NCBI RefSeq assembly: GCF_001766675.1
Contig: NZ_MJLT01000068.1
Span: 62,001-126,000 of the forward strand
DNA length: 64,000 bases
Reading direction: 5' to 3'
From: Arthrobacter sp. SW1
GTDB lineage: Bacteria; Actinomycetota; Actinomycetes; Actinomycetales; Micrococcaceae
A model generated the notes under the pieces. The model made no database searches and was not told where the DNA came from. It worked only from the letters and a program-made list of their open reading frames with translations. The position numbers were made by a program, and so were the translations under genes. Positions 1 to 7,924 of the stretch are shown here, piece after piece. Position 1 is the first letter of the stretch; each line of letters begins with the position of its first letter.

Positions 1-1161
1 CTGATCGCGGCTGACACCTATCCGCCGCACGTCAACGGTGCGGCACAGTTCGGGTACCGGCTCGCGAAGGGCATGACGGGGCGCGGCCACAACGTCCATG
101 TGCTGGCCTGCCGGCAGGACAAGGGAAAGAGCTTCACCGAATTCCGCAGCGAAGCCACGGTGCACCGCCTCCGCTCGCACGGCGTTCCCACGCACGAGTA
201 CTTCCGGATCTGCTTCCCCTGGGAGATCAAGAAGGAAATCAGCCTGCTGTTCGACAAGGTCCAGCCCGACGTCGTGCACATCCAGAGCCACTACATGATC
301 GGCGAACACGTCCTGTACGAGGCCGTGAAGCGCGGCGTGCGGATCGTGGCCACCAACCATTTCATGCCGGAGAACCTGAACCCCTTCCTGCCGTTCCCGC
401 AGTGGTTCAAGGACATCATCGGCCGCATCTCGTGGAAGGACATGGGCAAGGTCATGGGCCAGGCCGACGTCGTCACCACGCCCACTCCGCTGGCCGCCAA
501 GGCGATGCACGAGCACGCCTTCCTGCGCAAGGTGCTGCCGCTGTCCAACGGCATTGATTCCGCAGCGTATGAACTGCAGCCGGGCGAAACCATCGAGCCC
601 CATGAGCACCCCACGGTCCTCTTCGCCGGCCGCCTGGCCGAGGAGAAGCACGTGGACGTGCTGATCGACGCCATTGCCAAGACCCCGTCAGAACTGAATG
701 TCCACCTGGAAATCGTGGGCGGGGGAGAGGTGCGCCCCGCACTTGAAGCCCAGGTGGCGCGCCTTGGCCTGCAGGGCCGCGTGAAGTTCCTGGGCCTGGC
801 CAGCGACGAGGACCTCCGCAAGGCCTACATCCAGGCCGACATCTTCTGCATGCCCGGCACCGCCGAGCTCCAGTCCCTCGTGACGCTCGAGGCCATGTCC
901 GCCTCAACTCCGGTGCTGCTTGCCAACGCCATGGCCCTGCCGCACTTGGTGCGCGACGGCGAGAACGGCTACTTGTTCACGCCCGGAAACAGCAGCGAAC
1001 TGGCCGCCCGCATCGCCGAGCTGGTCCGCTTGCCCAAAGCGGAACTCGAGGCGATGGGCAAGGCCAGCCGCTCCATGGTGGAGCCGCACAGCATCCAAGG
1101 CACCCTGCAGACCTTCGAGGACCTCTACCGCGGGGCGTCCTACGAAGACAAGGTGGTCTAG
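1..1161 (+). CDS. GT4-family glycosyltransferase (5' truncated by window)
   Basis: Transfers a sugar from an activated donor to a lipid or glycan acceptor, probably in cell-envelope biosynthesis at the inner face of the membrane. The frame is open from base 1, so the true start lies upstream; 386 residues are visible. The N-terminal part carries the acceptor-side PPHVNGAAQ motif. The C-terminal Rossmann half has FAGRLAEEKHVDVLIDA and the GT4 E-x7-E signature (ELQSLVTLE). It resembles mannosyltransferases of the PimB' kind, but the acceptor cannot be read from sequence. The gene stands alone before a tRNA. Family assignment is firm; substrate is unknown. Confidence 0.85.
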   Translation: MIAADTYPPHVNGAAQFGYRLAKGMTGRGHNVHVLACRQDKGKSFTEFRSEATVHRLRSHGVPTHEYFRICFPWEIKKEISLLFDKVQPDVVHIQSHYMIGEHVLYEAVKRGVRIVATNHFMPENLNPFLPFPQWFKDIIGRISWKDMGKVMGQADVVTTPTPLAAKAMHEHAFLRKVLPLSNGIDSAAYELQPGETIEPHEHPTVLFAGRLAEEKHVDVLIDAIAKTPSELNVHLEIVGGGEVRPALEAQVARLGLQGRVKFLGLASDEDLRKAYIQADIFCMPGTAELQSLVTLEAMSASTPVLLANAMALPHLVRDGENGYLFTPGNSSELAARIAELVRLPKAELEAMGKASRSMVEPHSIQGTLQTFEDLYRGASYEDKVV

Positions 1162-1268
1162 CCGCGGCTGCCTGCCGGTGACGCACACGGCACCACGGTT
1201 AGCTACTAGTATTGCTAGGGTGCTTTCGGCCCGAAGCCCGCTGGTCAGCAGCGGCCTGGCGCCGTCAC

Positions 1269-1342
1269 GGGGCTATAGCTCAGCTGGTTAGAGCGCGGGA
1301 CTCATAATCCTAAGGTCCTCGGTTCAAGTCCGAGTAGCCCTA
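1269..1342 (+). tRNA. tRNA with CAU anticodon (tRNA-Ile2 or elongator tRNA-Met)
   Basis: A 74-nt cloverleaf folds by eye: acceptor GGGGCTA/TAGCCCT (first pair G-U), D stem GCTC/GAGC, anticodon loop CTCATAA, T stem CTCGG/CCGAG with TTCAAGT loop, and discriminator A. CCA is not encoded. The loop gives anticodon CAU with A37 and A38. The lower anticodon stem is weak (C27-A43 mismatch, G28-U42 wobble). The GGGGCTATAGCTC start resembles actinobacterial tRNA-Ile(GAU), which favours the lysidine-modified tRNA-Ile2, but elongator Met is not excluded. A possible -10 (TAGGGT, 1216-1221) lies upstream and a strong terminator follows. Confidence 0.9.
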
Positions 1343-1351
1343 CATCCACGG

Positions 1352-1391
1352 AACCCCCGGAGATCAATCGATCTCCGGGGGTTCTTTCTTT
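1352..1391 (+). terminator. Rho-independent terminator of the tRNA
   Basis: A perfect 13-bp stem (1352-1364 with 1371-1383, AACCCCCGGAGAT/ATCTCCGGGGGTT) closes a six-base loop and is followed by CTTTCTTT. It begins ten bases after the tRNA and separates it from the acyl-CoA dehydrogenase promoter. Confidence 0.9.
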
Positions 1392-1407
1392 GTCCCGGCC
1401 GATGCGG

Positions 1408-1429
1408 TATGTTACTCATCAGTAACTTA
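1408..1429. promoter_or_regulatory. Operator-like dyad upstream of acyl-CoA dehydrogenase
   Basis: A 22-bp dyad is centred on CATC, with GTTACT and AGTAAC arms flanked by TA-T/TA-A ends (one mismatch in nine bases per arm). It overlaps a plausible -10 (TATGTT) and lies about 65 bp before the gene start, the position expected for a TetR-type repressor site. The core GTTA-N8-TAAC also occurs in front of mccB at 21.12 kb. The dyad is seen directly; the regulator is inferred. Confidence 0.6.
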
Positions 1430-1494
1430 CCGTCAAGTAGCTCCGGCTGCCCGAAGGCGCCGGGAACTTGCGCCGCACCAATGGAGGAGCCCGC

Positions 1495-2688
1495 ATGTCC
1501 AAGACGACCGCCATCGATCCAGACAACCTTCCTTACGCCGACGGCGACTTCTACGGTTTCGAGCAGCTGCTTACCGAAAAGGAGCGGGACCGGCTCTCCG
1601 AAATCCGTGACTTCCTGGCCCGCGAGGTCAAGCCGATCGCCGTCGACTGCTGGAACCGCGGCGAGTTCCCGATGGAGCTGATTCCCAAGCTCGCCGAGAT
1701 CGACCTGGTGAGCCCGGTGCGCCGCCAAGGCTTCTCGAACCTCTTCGCCGGCTTGGTGCATGCCGAGGTCACCCGGGCCGACACCTCGATCGCCACCTTC
1801 ATGGGCGTTCACGACGGACTCTTCACCGGCTCGATCGAAGCCCTGGCCTCGCAGGAGCAGCAGGACGCCTGGCTGCCGGACATCTACGCCATGAAGAAGA
1901 TCGGCGCCTTCGGCCTGACTGAACCGCTCGGCGGCTCCGATGTGGCCGGCGGCACCAGGGCCACGGCGCAGCGCGACGGCGACACCTGGATCCTCAACGG
2001 CGCCAAGCGCTGGATCGGCAACGCCACCTTCTCCGACTGGGTGGTCATCTACGCCCGTGACGTCGCCGACAACCAGGTGAAGGCCTTCCTCGTGGACACG
2101 AAGCTCCCGGGTTATTCGGCGAGCAAGATCGAAAACAAGATCTCCCTGCGCACCGTCCAGAACGCCGACATCGTCCTGGACAACGTGGTGGTTCCGGACT
2201 TCTTCAAGCTGGCCAACGGCAACAGCTTCCGCGACACCAACAAGGTCCTTAAAGTCACCCGCCTGGCGGTCGCCTGGCAGGCTGTCGGCCAGCAGCTCGC
2301 CGCTTTCGACGTCGCCCGCCGTTACGCCGTTGAGCGGATGCAGTTCGGCCGCCCGCTGGCTTCCTTCCAGCTGGTCCAGCAGCAGCTGGTGCAGATCCTC
2401 GGCAACGCCGTCAGCTCCATGGGCATGATGGTCCGCCTGGCGCAGCTCGAAGACGCCGGTGCGGCCAAGGACGAGCAATCGGCCCTGGCCAAGGCCTTCA
2501 CCACGGACCGCATGCGGGAAAGCGTGGCCATCGGCCGGAGCCTCCTGGGCGGCAACGGCATCGTCACCGACTACGAGATGGCCAAGATCTTCGCCGACGC
2601 CGAGGCGATCTATTCCTACGAAGGCACCTACGAGATCAACACCCTCGTCACCGGCCGCGCCATCACCGGCATCTCGGCCATCGTCTAG
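1495..2688 (+). CDS. Acyl-CoA dehydrogenase, glutaryl-CoA dehydrogenase-like
   Basis: FAD flavoprotein that alpha,beta-dehydrogenates an acyl-CoA and passes electrons to ETF. The 397-residue protein has the usual ACAD order: N-terminal helical domain, FAD motif FGLTEPLGGSDVAGG (about residues 134-148), middle beta domain, then C-terminal helical domain. The C-terminal stretch YEGTYEINTLVTGRAITGI supplies the catalytic Glu of the YEGT motif and is typical of the glutaryl-CoA dehydrogenase group. The start at ATG 1495 follows GGAGGAG at good spacing; an earlier in-frame codon at 1468 lacks this. The gene stands alone behind a dyad shared with the leucine operon. The exact substrate is not certain. 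Confidence 0.85.
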   Translation: MSKTTAIDPDNLPYADGDFYGFEQLLTEKERDRLSEIRDFLAREVKPIAVDCWNRGEFPMELIPKLAEIDLVSPVRRQGFSNLFAGLVHAEVTRADTSIATFMGVHDGLFTGSIEALASQEQQDAWLPDIYAMKKIGAFGLTEPLGGSDVAGGTRATAQRDGDTWILNGAKRWIGNATFSDWVVIYARDVADNQVKAFLVDTKLPGYSASKIENKISLRTVQNADIVLDNVVVPDFFKLANGNSFRDTNKVLKVTRLAVAWQAVGQQLAAFDVARRYAVERMQFGRPLASFQLVQQQLVQILGNAVSSMGMMVRLAQLEDAGAAKDEQSALAKAFTTDRMRESVAIGRSLLGGNGIVTDYEMAKIFADAEAIYSYEGTYEINTLVTGRAITGISAIV

Positions 2689-2700
2689 ACCGCCGGGGCC

Positions 2701-3219
2701 TCAGGGGCCCCTGAGCGGGAGCAATACCGACGGCCGCAGGTCCATCACGAAGGCCAGGGGATCGACGTACTCCTCGCCGCGCCGCACGCCCCAGTGCACG
2801 CACGGCAGCTGTCCGCAATGGCCGGGCAACAGGACACCGATCTCCTGGCCTTTCGTTACGGCGGAGCCTTGGCGGAGCCCGCTGCGCACCGGTTCAAAGC
2901 TGCTCCGCAGCCCGTCCCCGTGGTCGATCGTGATCACCGGGCGGTCCACCACCACGCCCACGAAGGACACCACGCCGTCGGCAGGCGAGGTGACGGAAAC
3001 GCCGTCGGCGGCTGCCTGCAGATCCACGCCGCGGTGCCCGCTCAGCCATGGCTTGGGCGGCGGATCAAAGGGCCGCACGACGGCGGGCGTGGGGGAGAGC
3101 GGCCAACTCCAGGACGGCCGGACGGACACCTCCGAAGCGGGCGCCGCCGGTGCCGCGCCGGCCGGAGCGGCGAGCGTTCCGGCGAGCAACAATGCGATCA
3201 TGAAGGACTTGAGTTTCAT
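2701..3219 (-). CDS. Secreted M23-family peptidase (LytM domain)
   Basis: Probable cell-wall endopeptidase or LytM-type regulator, exported to the outside. The start at 3219 gives a 172-residue protein with a classical signal peptide (MKLKSF, a hydrophobic core, cleavage near APA-GAA). The rest is one LytM/M23 domain: GHRGVDLQ supplies the first zinc ligands, followed by SPADGVVSFVG, ITIDHGDGLRSSFEPV and the C-terminal PCVHWGVRR motif. GHRGVD matches the GxxxD part of the zinc site and HWGVR the HxH-like part, where the usual first His appears to be Val (CVHWG), so catalytic competence is not assured. It converges with the upstream dehydrogenase, with 12 bp between stop codons. Confidence 0.85.
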   Translation of the reverse strand: MKLKSFMIALLLAGTLAAPAGAAPAAPASEVSVRPSWSWPLSPTPAVVRPFDPPPKPWLSGHRGVDLQAAADGVSVTSPADGVVSFVGVVVDRPVITIDHGDGLRSSFEPVRSGLRQGSAVTKGQEIGVLLPGHCGQLPCVHWGVRRGEEYVDPLAFVMDLRPSVLLPLRGP

Positions 3220-3346
3220 GCCCACCAGCGTCCGGTTCCCGGGCGGCCTGCTGGTAGCCGTCAACGTCCGTATGTGGAAAACCGTGGGGTCTTTTTCCGA
3301 TGCGGCAGGCACGCGAAGGGCGCACGGTGGAAGGCGGCGGCTGTAG

Positions 3347-3644
3347 TACACTTGGGAGTGCAGTTTGCCGTGCCCTCAAGCTGTTTCAGGATCGTGGCTC
3401 ATTCAGCCGCGCGGGGGCCTCAAGCTGACTACGCGTATCCAGCCCTCCAATTCCAGATCCCTGGTGGATCCATGCTGCGGAGGATTGTGCCTCTTGCGGT
3501 CCGGCGTCATCGTCCGGATGAGGGGTGCAAGGGATGCCAGGAGTTAGGGCCCGTCCGGGCCCGCTAATCAACCGTCAACTAGTGGCAGGGTAAGAGCAGC
3601 CCGCGAGGCTCTCTCATGAATGACCTGCCGGAAGGAGCGTCGGC
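3347..3644 (+). promoter_or_regulatory. rpsB promoter and long structured leader
   Basis: The 425-bp gap between the M23 start and rpsB holds no convincing gene. A TACACT -10 box (3347-3352) would give a leader of about 285 nt. The leader contains a GGGCCCG/CGGGCCC inverted repeat (3547-3562) and an AGAGC/GCTCT stem just before the GGAAGGAG ribosome-binding site. Long leaders in front of rpsB suit S2 autoregulation, which is inference here. Confidence 0.45.
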
Positions 3645-4478
3645 ATGCCCGTCGTAACCATGCGCCAGCTGCTTGACAGCGGCGTCCACTTTGGACACCA
3701 GACCCGTCGTTGGAACCCGAAGATGAAGCGCTTCATCTTCACCGAGCGCAACGGCATCTACATCATCGACCTGCAGCAGTCGCTGTCCTACATCGACCGC
3801 GCTTTCGAGTTCGTCAAGGCCACTGTGGCCCACGGCGGCACCGTGCTGTTCGTCGGCACCAAGAAGCAGGCCCAGGAAGCAATCGCAGAGCAGGCCACCC
3901 GCGTTGGCCAGCCCTACGTCAACCAGCGCTGGCTGGGCGGTATGCTCACCAACTTCTCCACCGTTGCCAAGCGCATCCAGCGCATGAAGGAACTGGAAGA
4001 GATCAACTTCGAGGATGTCGCCGGCTCCGGCTACACCAAGAAGGAACTCCTGCTCCTCAAGCGCGAACTGACCAAGCTCGAGGCCAACCTCGGCGGTATC
4101 CGCAACCTGAGCAAGACCCCGTCCCTGCTCTGGGTTGTCGACACCAAGAAGGAACACCTCGCCGTTGACGAAGCCAAGAAGCTCGGCATCCCGGTTGTTG
4201 CCATCCTGGACACCAACTGCGATCCCGACGAAGTCGACTTCCCGATCCCGGGCAACGACGACGCCATCCGCTCCGTGAACCTGCTGACCCGCGTTGTTGC
4301 CGACGCTGTCGCAGAGGGCCTTATCGCCCGCAACCAGCGCGCTACCGGTGCTGCAGAAGCTCCGGAAGAGCCGCTGGCTGAGTGGGAGCGCGAGCTCCTC
4401 GAAGGCAGCAAGGCTGAAGCCGCTGCTGCTGAAGAGGCACCGGCTGCCGAAGCCGCTGCCGGCGAAGAAGCAAAGTAA
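3645..4478 (+). CDS. rpsB: 30S ribosomal protein S2
   Basis: Structural protein of the small ribosomal subunit. The 277 residues begin MPVVTMRQLLDSGVHFGHQTRRWNPKM, the canonical S2 N-terminus, and the S2 fold runs to about residue 225. A C-terminal tail rich in Ala and Glu (about 243-277) is usual in actinobacteria. ATG 3645 is preceded by GGAAGGAG at ideal spacing. The gene heads the conserved rpsB-tsf-pyrH-frr-cdsA cluster, separated from tsf by a long hairpin. Confidence 0.98.
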   Translation: MPVVTMRQLLDSGVHFGHQTRRWNPKMKRFIFTERNGIYIIDLQQSLSYIDRAFEFVKATVAHGGTVLFVGTKKQAQEAIAEQATRVGQPYVNQRWLGGMLTNFSTVAKRIQRMKELEEINFEDVAGSGYTKKELLLLKRELTKLEANLGGIRNLSKTPSLLWVVDTKKEHLAVDEAKKLGIPVVAILDTNCDPDEVDFPIPGNDDAIRSVNLLTRVVADAVAEGLIARNQRATGAAEAPEEPLAEWERELLEGSKAEAAAAEEAPAAEAAAGEEAK

Positions 4479-4518
4479 ATCCGGACTTTCCCGTAGCCCC
4501 CAAAGGCATCGGGAGCTA

Positions 4519-4561
4519 CTGACAGGATGGTGGCCCGCCAGTCGGGCTGCCGTCCTGTCAG
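4519..4561 (+). terminator. rpsB-tsf intergenic hairpin (no U-tract)
   Basis: Outer arms CTGACAGGA (4519-4527) and TCCTGTCAG (4553-4561) pair perfectly and enclose an inner GGTGGCCCG/CGGGCTGCC helix with loop CCAGT, giving about 18 bp in all. The following bases (TCCGTAAACAC) are not U-rich, so partial attenuation or an RNase processing site separating rpsB from tsf is more likely than full termination. Confidence 0.5.
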
Positions 4562-4598
4562 TCCGTAAACACATAAATTTCTAGACAGAGGGGTTCAC

Positions 4599-5435
4599 AT
4601 GGCGAACTACACTGCTGCAGACATCAAGGCCCTGCGCGAGCGCACCGGCGCCGGCATGATGGATGTCAAGAAGGCTCTTGACGAAGCCAACGGCGACGCC
4701 GAGAAGGCCATTGAAATCATCCGCATCAAGGGCCTCAAGGGCGCTACGAAGCGTGAAGGCCGCGCCACCGCTGAAGGCCTGGTTGCCGCCAAGGTCACCG
4801 GCAACGTCGGCGTGATGGTCGAAGTCAACTGCGAAACCGACTTCGTTGCCAAGGCTGACAAGTTCATCCAGCTGGCCGACAAGGTCCTGGCCGTGGCTGT
4901 CGAGTCCGGCGCTGCCGACCTCGAAACCCTCCTGGCAGTCGACGTCGACGGCAAGCCGCTGTCCGAGGTCGTCGTCGAAGAAGGCGCCGTTCTCGGCGAG
5001 AAGGTCGCCGTCCGCCGCATCGCCCGCATCGAAGGCGCCACGGTTGACGCTTACCTGCACAAGACCTCCAAGGACCTCCCGGCCCAGGTCGGCGTCCTGT
5101 TCGCTGTCGACGGTGAAGGCGAAGCCGCTGCCACCGCCGCACACGACGTCGCCGTCCACGTTGCCGCCATGGCCCCGAACTACCTCACCCGCGAAGATGT
5201 TCCGGCTGAGCTGGTCGAGTCCGAGCGCCGCATCGCCGAAGAGACCGCCAAGGCCGAAGGCAAGCCGGAAGCCGCCCTGCCGAAGATCGTGGAAGGCCGC
5301 GTGACCGGCTTCTACAAGGGTGAAGTCCTCCTGGACCAGGCATTCGCCAAGGACTCCAAGAAGACCGTTGCCCAGGTCCTCGAAGAGGCCGGCGTCAAGG
5401 CAACCGCCGTCGCACGTTTCCGCGTCGGCAACTAG
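4599..5435 (+). CDS. tsf: Translation elongation factor Ts
   Basis: Guanine-nucleotide exchange factor for EF-Tu. The 278-residue product has the N-terminal UBA-like helix bundle (MANYTAADIKALRERTGAGM), the EF-Tu-contacting TDFVAK motif at residues 80-85, and the two dimerisation subdomains ending in VARFRVGN. GAGGGG lies before the ATG. It is followed by a strong terminator, so rpsB-tsf form one unit distinct from pyrH. Confidence 0.98.
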   Translation: MANYTAADIKALRERTGAGMMDVKKALDEANGDAEKAIEIIRIKGLKGATKREGRATAEGLVAAKVTGNVGVMVEVNCETDFVAKADKFIQLADKVLAVAVESGAADLETLLAVDVDGKPLSEVVVEEGAVLGEKVAVRRIARIEGATVDAYLHKTSKDLPAQVGVLFAVDGEGEAAATAAHDVAVHVAAMAPNYLTREDVPAELVESERRIAEETAKAEGKPEAALPKIVEGRVTGFYKGEVLLDQAFAKDSKKTVAQVLEEAGVKATAVARFRVGN

Positions 5436-5446
5436 TCGCACGCAAC

Positions 5447-5481
5447 AAAGGGGTGGTCACTTCGGTGGCCGCCCCTTTTGC
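5447..5481 (+). terminator. Rho-independent terminator after tsf
   Basis: A 14-bp stem (5447-5460 with 5465-5478, two G-U pairs) capped by a TTCG tetraloop ends in CCCCTTTTG, eleven bases after the tsf stop. Confidence 0.92.
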
Positions 5482-5531
5482 ATGCGCCTCGCAGCATGCG
5501 GCAAGCAAGCCGCCTGCGCCCGCCGGGCCGC

Positions 5532-5559
5532 TTTCTGCCCCGGCACCCAGCAAGATAAT
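5532..5559 (+). promoter_or_regulatory. Putative pyrH promoter
   Basis: TTTCTG (5532-5537) and GATAAT (5554-5559) are separated by 16 bp and lie about 30 bp before the pyrH start, downstream of the tsf terminator. The -10 is good and the -35 is weak. Confidence 0.45.
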
Positions 5560-5589
5560 CTAGCCAGAGTCCACCAACGGGAAGGCATC

Positions 5590-6327
5590 ATGGAATCCGA
5601 GAACACAGCAACCCAGCCCGAGAAGACCAAGCGCCGCGTACTCCTGAAGCTGTCCGGTGAGGTCTTCGGCGGCGGCAAGCTCGGTGTGGACCCTGAGACC
5701 ATCCGCTCCATCGCCAAGCAGATCGCGGCAGCCGTCTCCCAGGTGGAAATCGCCGTCGTGGTCGGTGGCGGCAACTTCTTCCGCGGCGCCGAACTCTCGC
5801 AGAGCGGCATGGACCGCTCCCGCGCCGACTACATGGGCATGCTCGGCACCGTGATGAACAGCCTGGCCCTGCAGGACTTCCTGGAGCAGGCCGGCGTGGA
5901 CACCCGCGTCCAGTCCGCGATCTCCATGGCGCAGGTGGCCGAGGCCTACATCCCGCGCCGCGCCATCCGCCACATGGAAAAGGACCGCGTGGTGATCTTC
6001 GGTGCCGGCGCCGGCCTGCCGTACTTCTCCACCGACACCGTTGCCGCGCAGCGCGCACTCGAGGTGCGTGCCGACGTCGTGCTGATGGCCAAGAGCGGCG
6101 TGGACGGCGTCTACACCGCCGACCCCAAGAAGGACCCCTCCGCCGAAAAGCTGGAGACGCTCAGCTACGATGACGCCCTGCGCCGCGACATCCGCGTCAT
6201 GGACCAGACCGCCATGACCATGTGCAAGGACAACAAGCTCTCCATGGTGGTCTTCGGCATGGAAGGCGAAGGCAACGTCACCCGGGCGATCCTCGGCGAG
6301 AAGCTCGGAACGCTCGTCACCCCCTAG
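5590..6327 (+). CDS. pyrH: Uridylate kinase
   Basis: Phosphorylates UMP to UDP in pyrimidine nucleotide synthesis; a cytoplasmic hexamer of the amino-acid-kinase fold. The ATG at 5590, preceded by GGGAAGG, gives 245 residues starting MESENTATQPEK. An open frame extends further upstream but crosses the tsf terminator. Visible motifs are KLSGE (20-24), GGGNFFRG (59-66), the UMP-site region DRSRADYMGMLGTVMNSLALQ, and the C-terminal DQTAMTMCKDN segment. It has its own promoter and precedes frr. Confidence 0.97.
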   Translation: MESENTATQPEKTKRRVLLKLSGEVFGGGKLGVDPETIRSIAKQIAAAVSQVEIAVVVGGGNFFRGAELSQSGMDRSRADYMGMLGTVMNSLALQDFLEQAGVDTRVQSAISMAQVAEAYIPRRAIRHMEKDRVVIFGAGAGLPYFSTDTVAAQRALEVRADVVLMAKSGVDGVYTADPKKDPSAEKLETLSYDDALRRDIRVMDQTAMTMCKDNKLSMVVFGMEGEGNVTRAILGEKLGTLVTP

Positions 6328-6422
6328 CAACGGCTAGGATACCTTTAGGACCATCCGCCCTCCGGGGCGGACTTTACTGTGCACCCGGTGAAACGGGATG
6401 CGACTACATCTGAGGAGAAACC

Positions 6423-6980
6423 GTGATCGAAGAAACCTTGCTCGAAGCCGGGGAAAAGATGGACAAGGCGGTCGAGGTAGCCAAGGAGGACTTCGCTTCG
6501 GTCCGTACCGGTCGTGCCAACCCGGCCCTCTACAGCAAGGTGATCGTGGAGTACTACGGCACCCCGACGCCGCTGCAGCAGCTGGCCTCCTTCGCTGTGC
6601 CGGACGCCCGCACCATCCTGATCACCCCTTACGACAAGACCGCCCTGCGGGACATCGAAAAGGCGCTGAGCGATTCCGAGGTGGGCGCCAACCCGTCCAA
6701 CGACGGCAACGTGATCCGCGTGGTCATCCCCGAGCTGACCCAGGAACGCCGCAAGGAATACGTCAAGATCGTCAAGGGCAAGGGCGAAGACGCCAAGGTC
6801 TCCATCCGCAGCATCCGCCGCAAGGCCAAGGACTCCCTGGACAAGCTCGTCAAGGACGGCGAAGCCGGCGAGGACGAAGGCTCGCGCGCCGAGAAGGAAC
6901 TGGACGGCATCACCAAGGCACACGTCGATGCCATCGACGAACTGCTCAAGCGCAAGGAAGCCGAGCTCCTCGAGGTCTGA
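6423..6980 (+). CDS. frr: Ribosome recycling factor
   Basis: Splits post-termination ribosomes together with EF-G. The 185-residue length is exact for the family. The N-terminus MIEETLLEAGEKMDKAVEVAKEDFASVRTGRA is diagnostic, and domain II and the C-terminal helix (LDGITKAHVDAIDELLKRKEAELLEV) complete it. The start is GTG 6423 with GAGGAG upstream. The 95-bp gap after pyrH contains a short CCGCCC/GGGCGG hairpin (6354-6371) that looks at most like a weak terminator. Its stop overlaps the cdsA start. Confidence 0.98.
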   Translation: MIEETLLEAGEKMDKAVEVAKEDFASVRTGRANPALYSKVIVEYYGTPTPLQQLASFAVPDARTILITPYDKTALRDIEKALSDSEVGANPSNDGNVIRVVIPELTQERRKEYVKIVKGKGEDAKVSIRSIRRKAKDSLDKLVKDGEAGEDEGSRAEKELDGITKAHVDAIDELLKRKEAELLEV

Positions 6981-7903
6981 TGAGCCAGGCTGAGCCAGCG
7001 CCCGCGCACGGTACCTCCCGCGCCAGGCGGAAAAGCGGCAACCCGACGCCGAAGGCAGGCCGGAACCTCCCGGCGGCCATCGGCGTCGGGCTTTTCCTGT
7101 TGGTGATGGTCCTGGGCGGGTTGCTGTTCCTGCCGCTGGGCTTCGTGCTGGTCACAACCGCGTTCGCGGCGCTCGGCGTCTGGGAGATCTTCCGGGCGCT
7201 GGACGCCCACGGCGGAACCCGGCTGCCCGTCGTGCCGGTCCTGACCGGCACGGTCGCCATGCCCTTTGCCGCATATTTCGGCGGACTTGAGAGCCTGCTC
7301 TTCGCGTTCCTGCTCAGCTGCGGCGCCGTTCTGCTGTGGCGATCCCTGGAGAGCGCTGCGGGCGCCCCGCGCAGCATCTTCGCCGGCGTCTTCACGCTCG
7401 CCTGGGTGCCGTTCCTGATCAGCTTCGCCGTGCTTCCGCTGCACGCCACCGGAGGAGCGACGACGGCGGGGCCTTGGCCGGGTGGCCAGATCCCCGAGGG
7501 TGCCTGGCAGATCGCCGTCATGCTGCTCCTGGTCGTTTCGAACGATACTTTCGGCTATCTCGTGGGCGCCCTGTACGGCAAGCACCCGATGGCGCCGAAG
7601 ATCAGCCCGAAGAAGAGCTGGGAAGGCTTCGCCGGCTCCGTGGGCGGGGCCATGCTGATCGGTATCCTGGCCAGCATTTTCCTCCTGGGCCGCCCGTGGT
7701 GGGTGGGGGTGGTGCTCGCGGTCGGAATGGTCGCCGCTGCCACCGCCGGCGACCTCGCCGAATCCATGGTCAAGCGCGAGCTCGGGGTCAAGGACATGAG
7801 CAGCATCCTGCCCGGGCATGGCGGCGTCATGGACCGACTGGACTCGATCGTTTTTGCCGCCCCGGTGGCGTTCATTCTTTTCGCGCTGCTGAGCGGCGCC
7901 TGA
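6980..7903 (+). CDS. cdsA: Phosphatidate cytidylyltransferase
   Basis: Makes CDP-diacylglycerol from phosphatidate and CTP, the precursor of phosphatidylinositol, phosphatidylglycerol and cardiolipin. Start ATG 6980 overlaps the frr stop (TGATG), so translation is coupled; the protein has 307 residues. After a charged cytoplasmic N-terminus there are about seven to eight membrane segments. The CDP-diglyceride synthetase signature sits near the C-terminus: SPKKSWEGFAGS, GDLAESMVKRELGVKD and the final GHGGVMDRLDS. Confidence 0.95.
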   Translation: MSQAEPAPAHGTSRARRKSGNPTPKAGRNLPAAIGVGLFLLVMVLGGLLFLPLGFVLVTTAFAALGVWEIFRALDAHGGTRLPVVPVLTGTVAMPFAAYFGGLESLLFAFLLSCGAVLLWRSLESAAGAPRSIFAGVFTLAWVPFLISFAVLPLHATGGATTAGPWPGGQIPEGAWQIAVMLLLVVSNDTFGYLVGALYGKHPMAPKISPKKSWEGFAGSVGGAMLIGILASIFLLGRPWWVGVVLAVGMVAAATAGDLAESMVKRELGVKDMSSILPGHGGVMDRLDSIVFAAPVAFILFALLSGA

Positions 7904-7924
7904 CAACAATCCGGAGGGACAACA

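Noticed and set aside
3365..3547. Short plus-strand open frame in the rpsB leader
   Set aside because: Sixty codons without ribosome site or recognisable content; the region is better explained as a structured leader.
5320..5589. Upstream extension of pyrH into tsf
   Set aside because: Crosses the strong tsf terminator and the N-terminal extension is not UMP-kinase-like.
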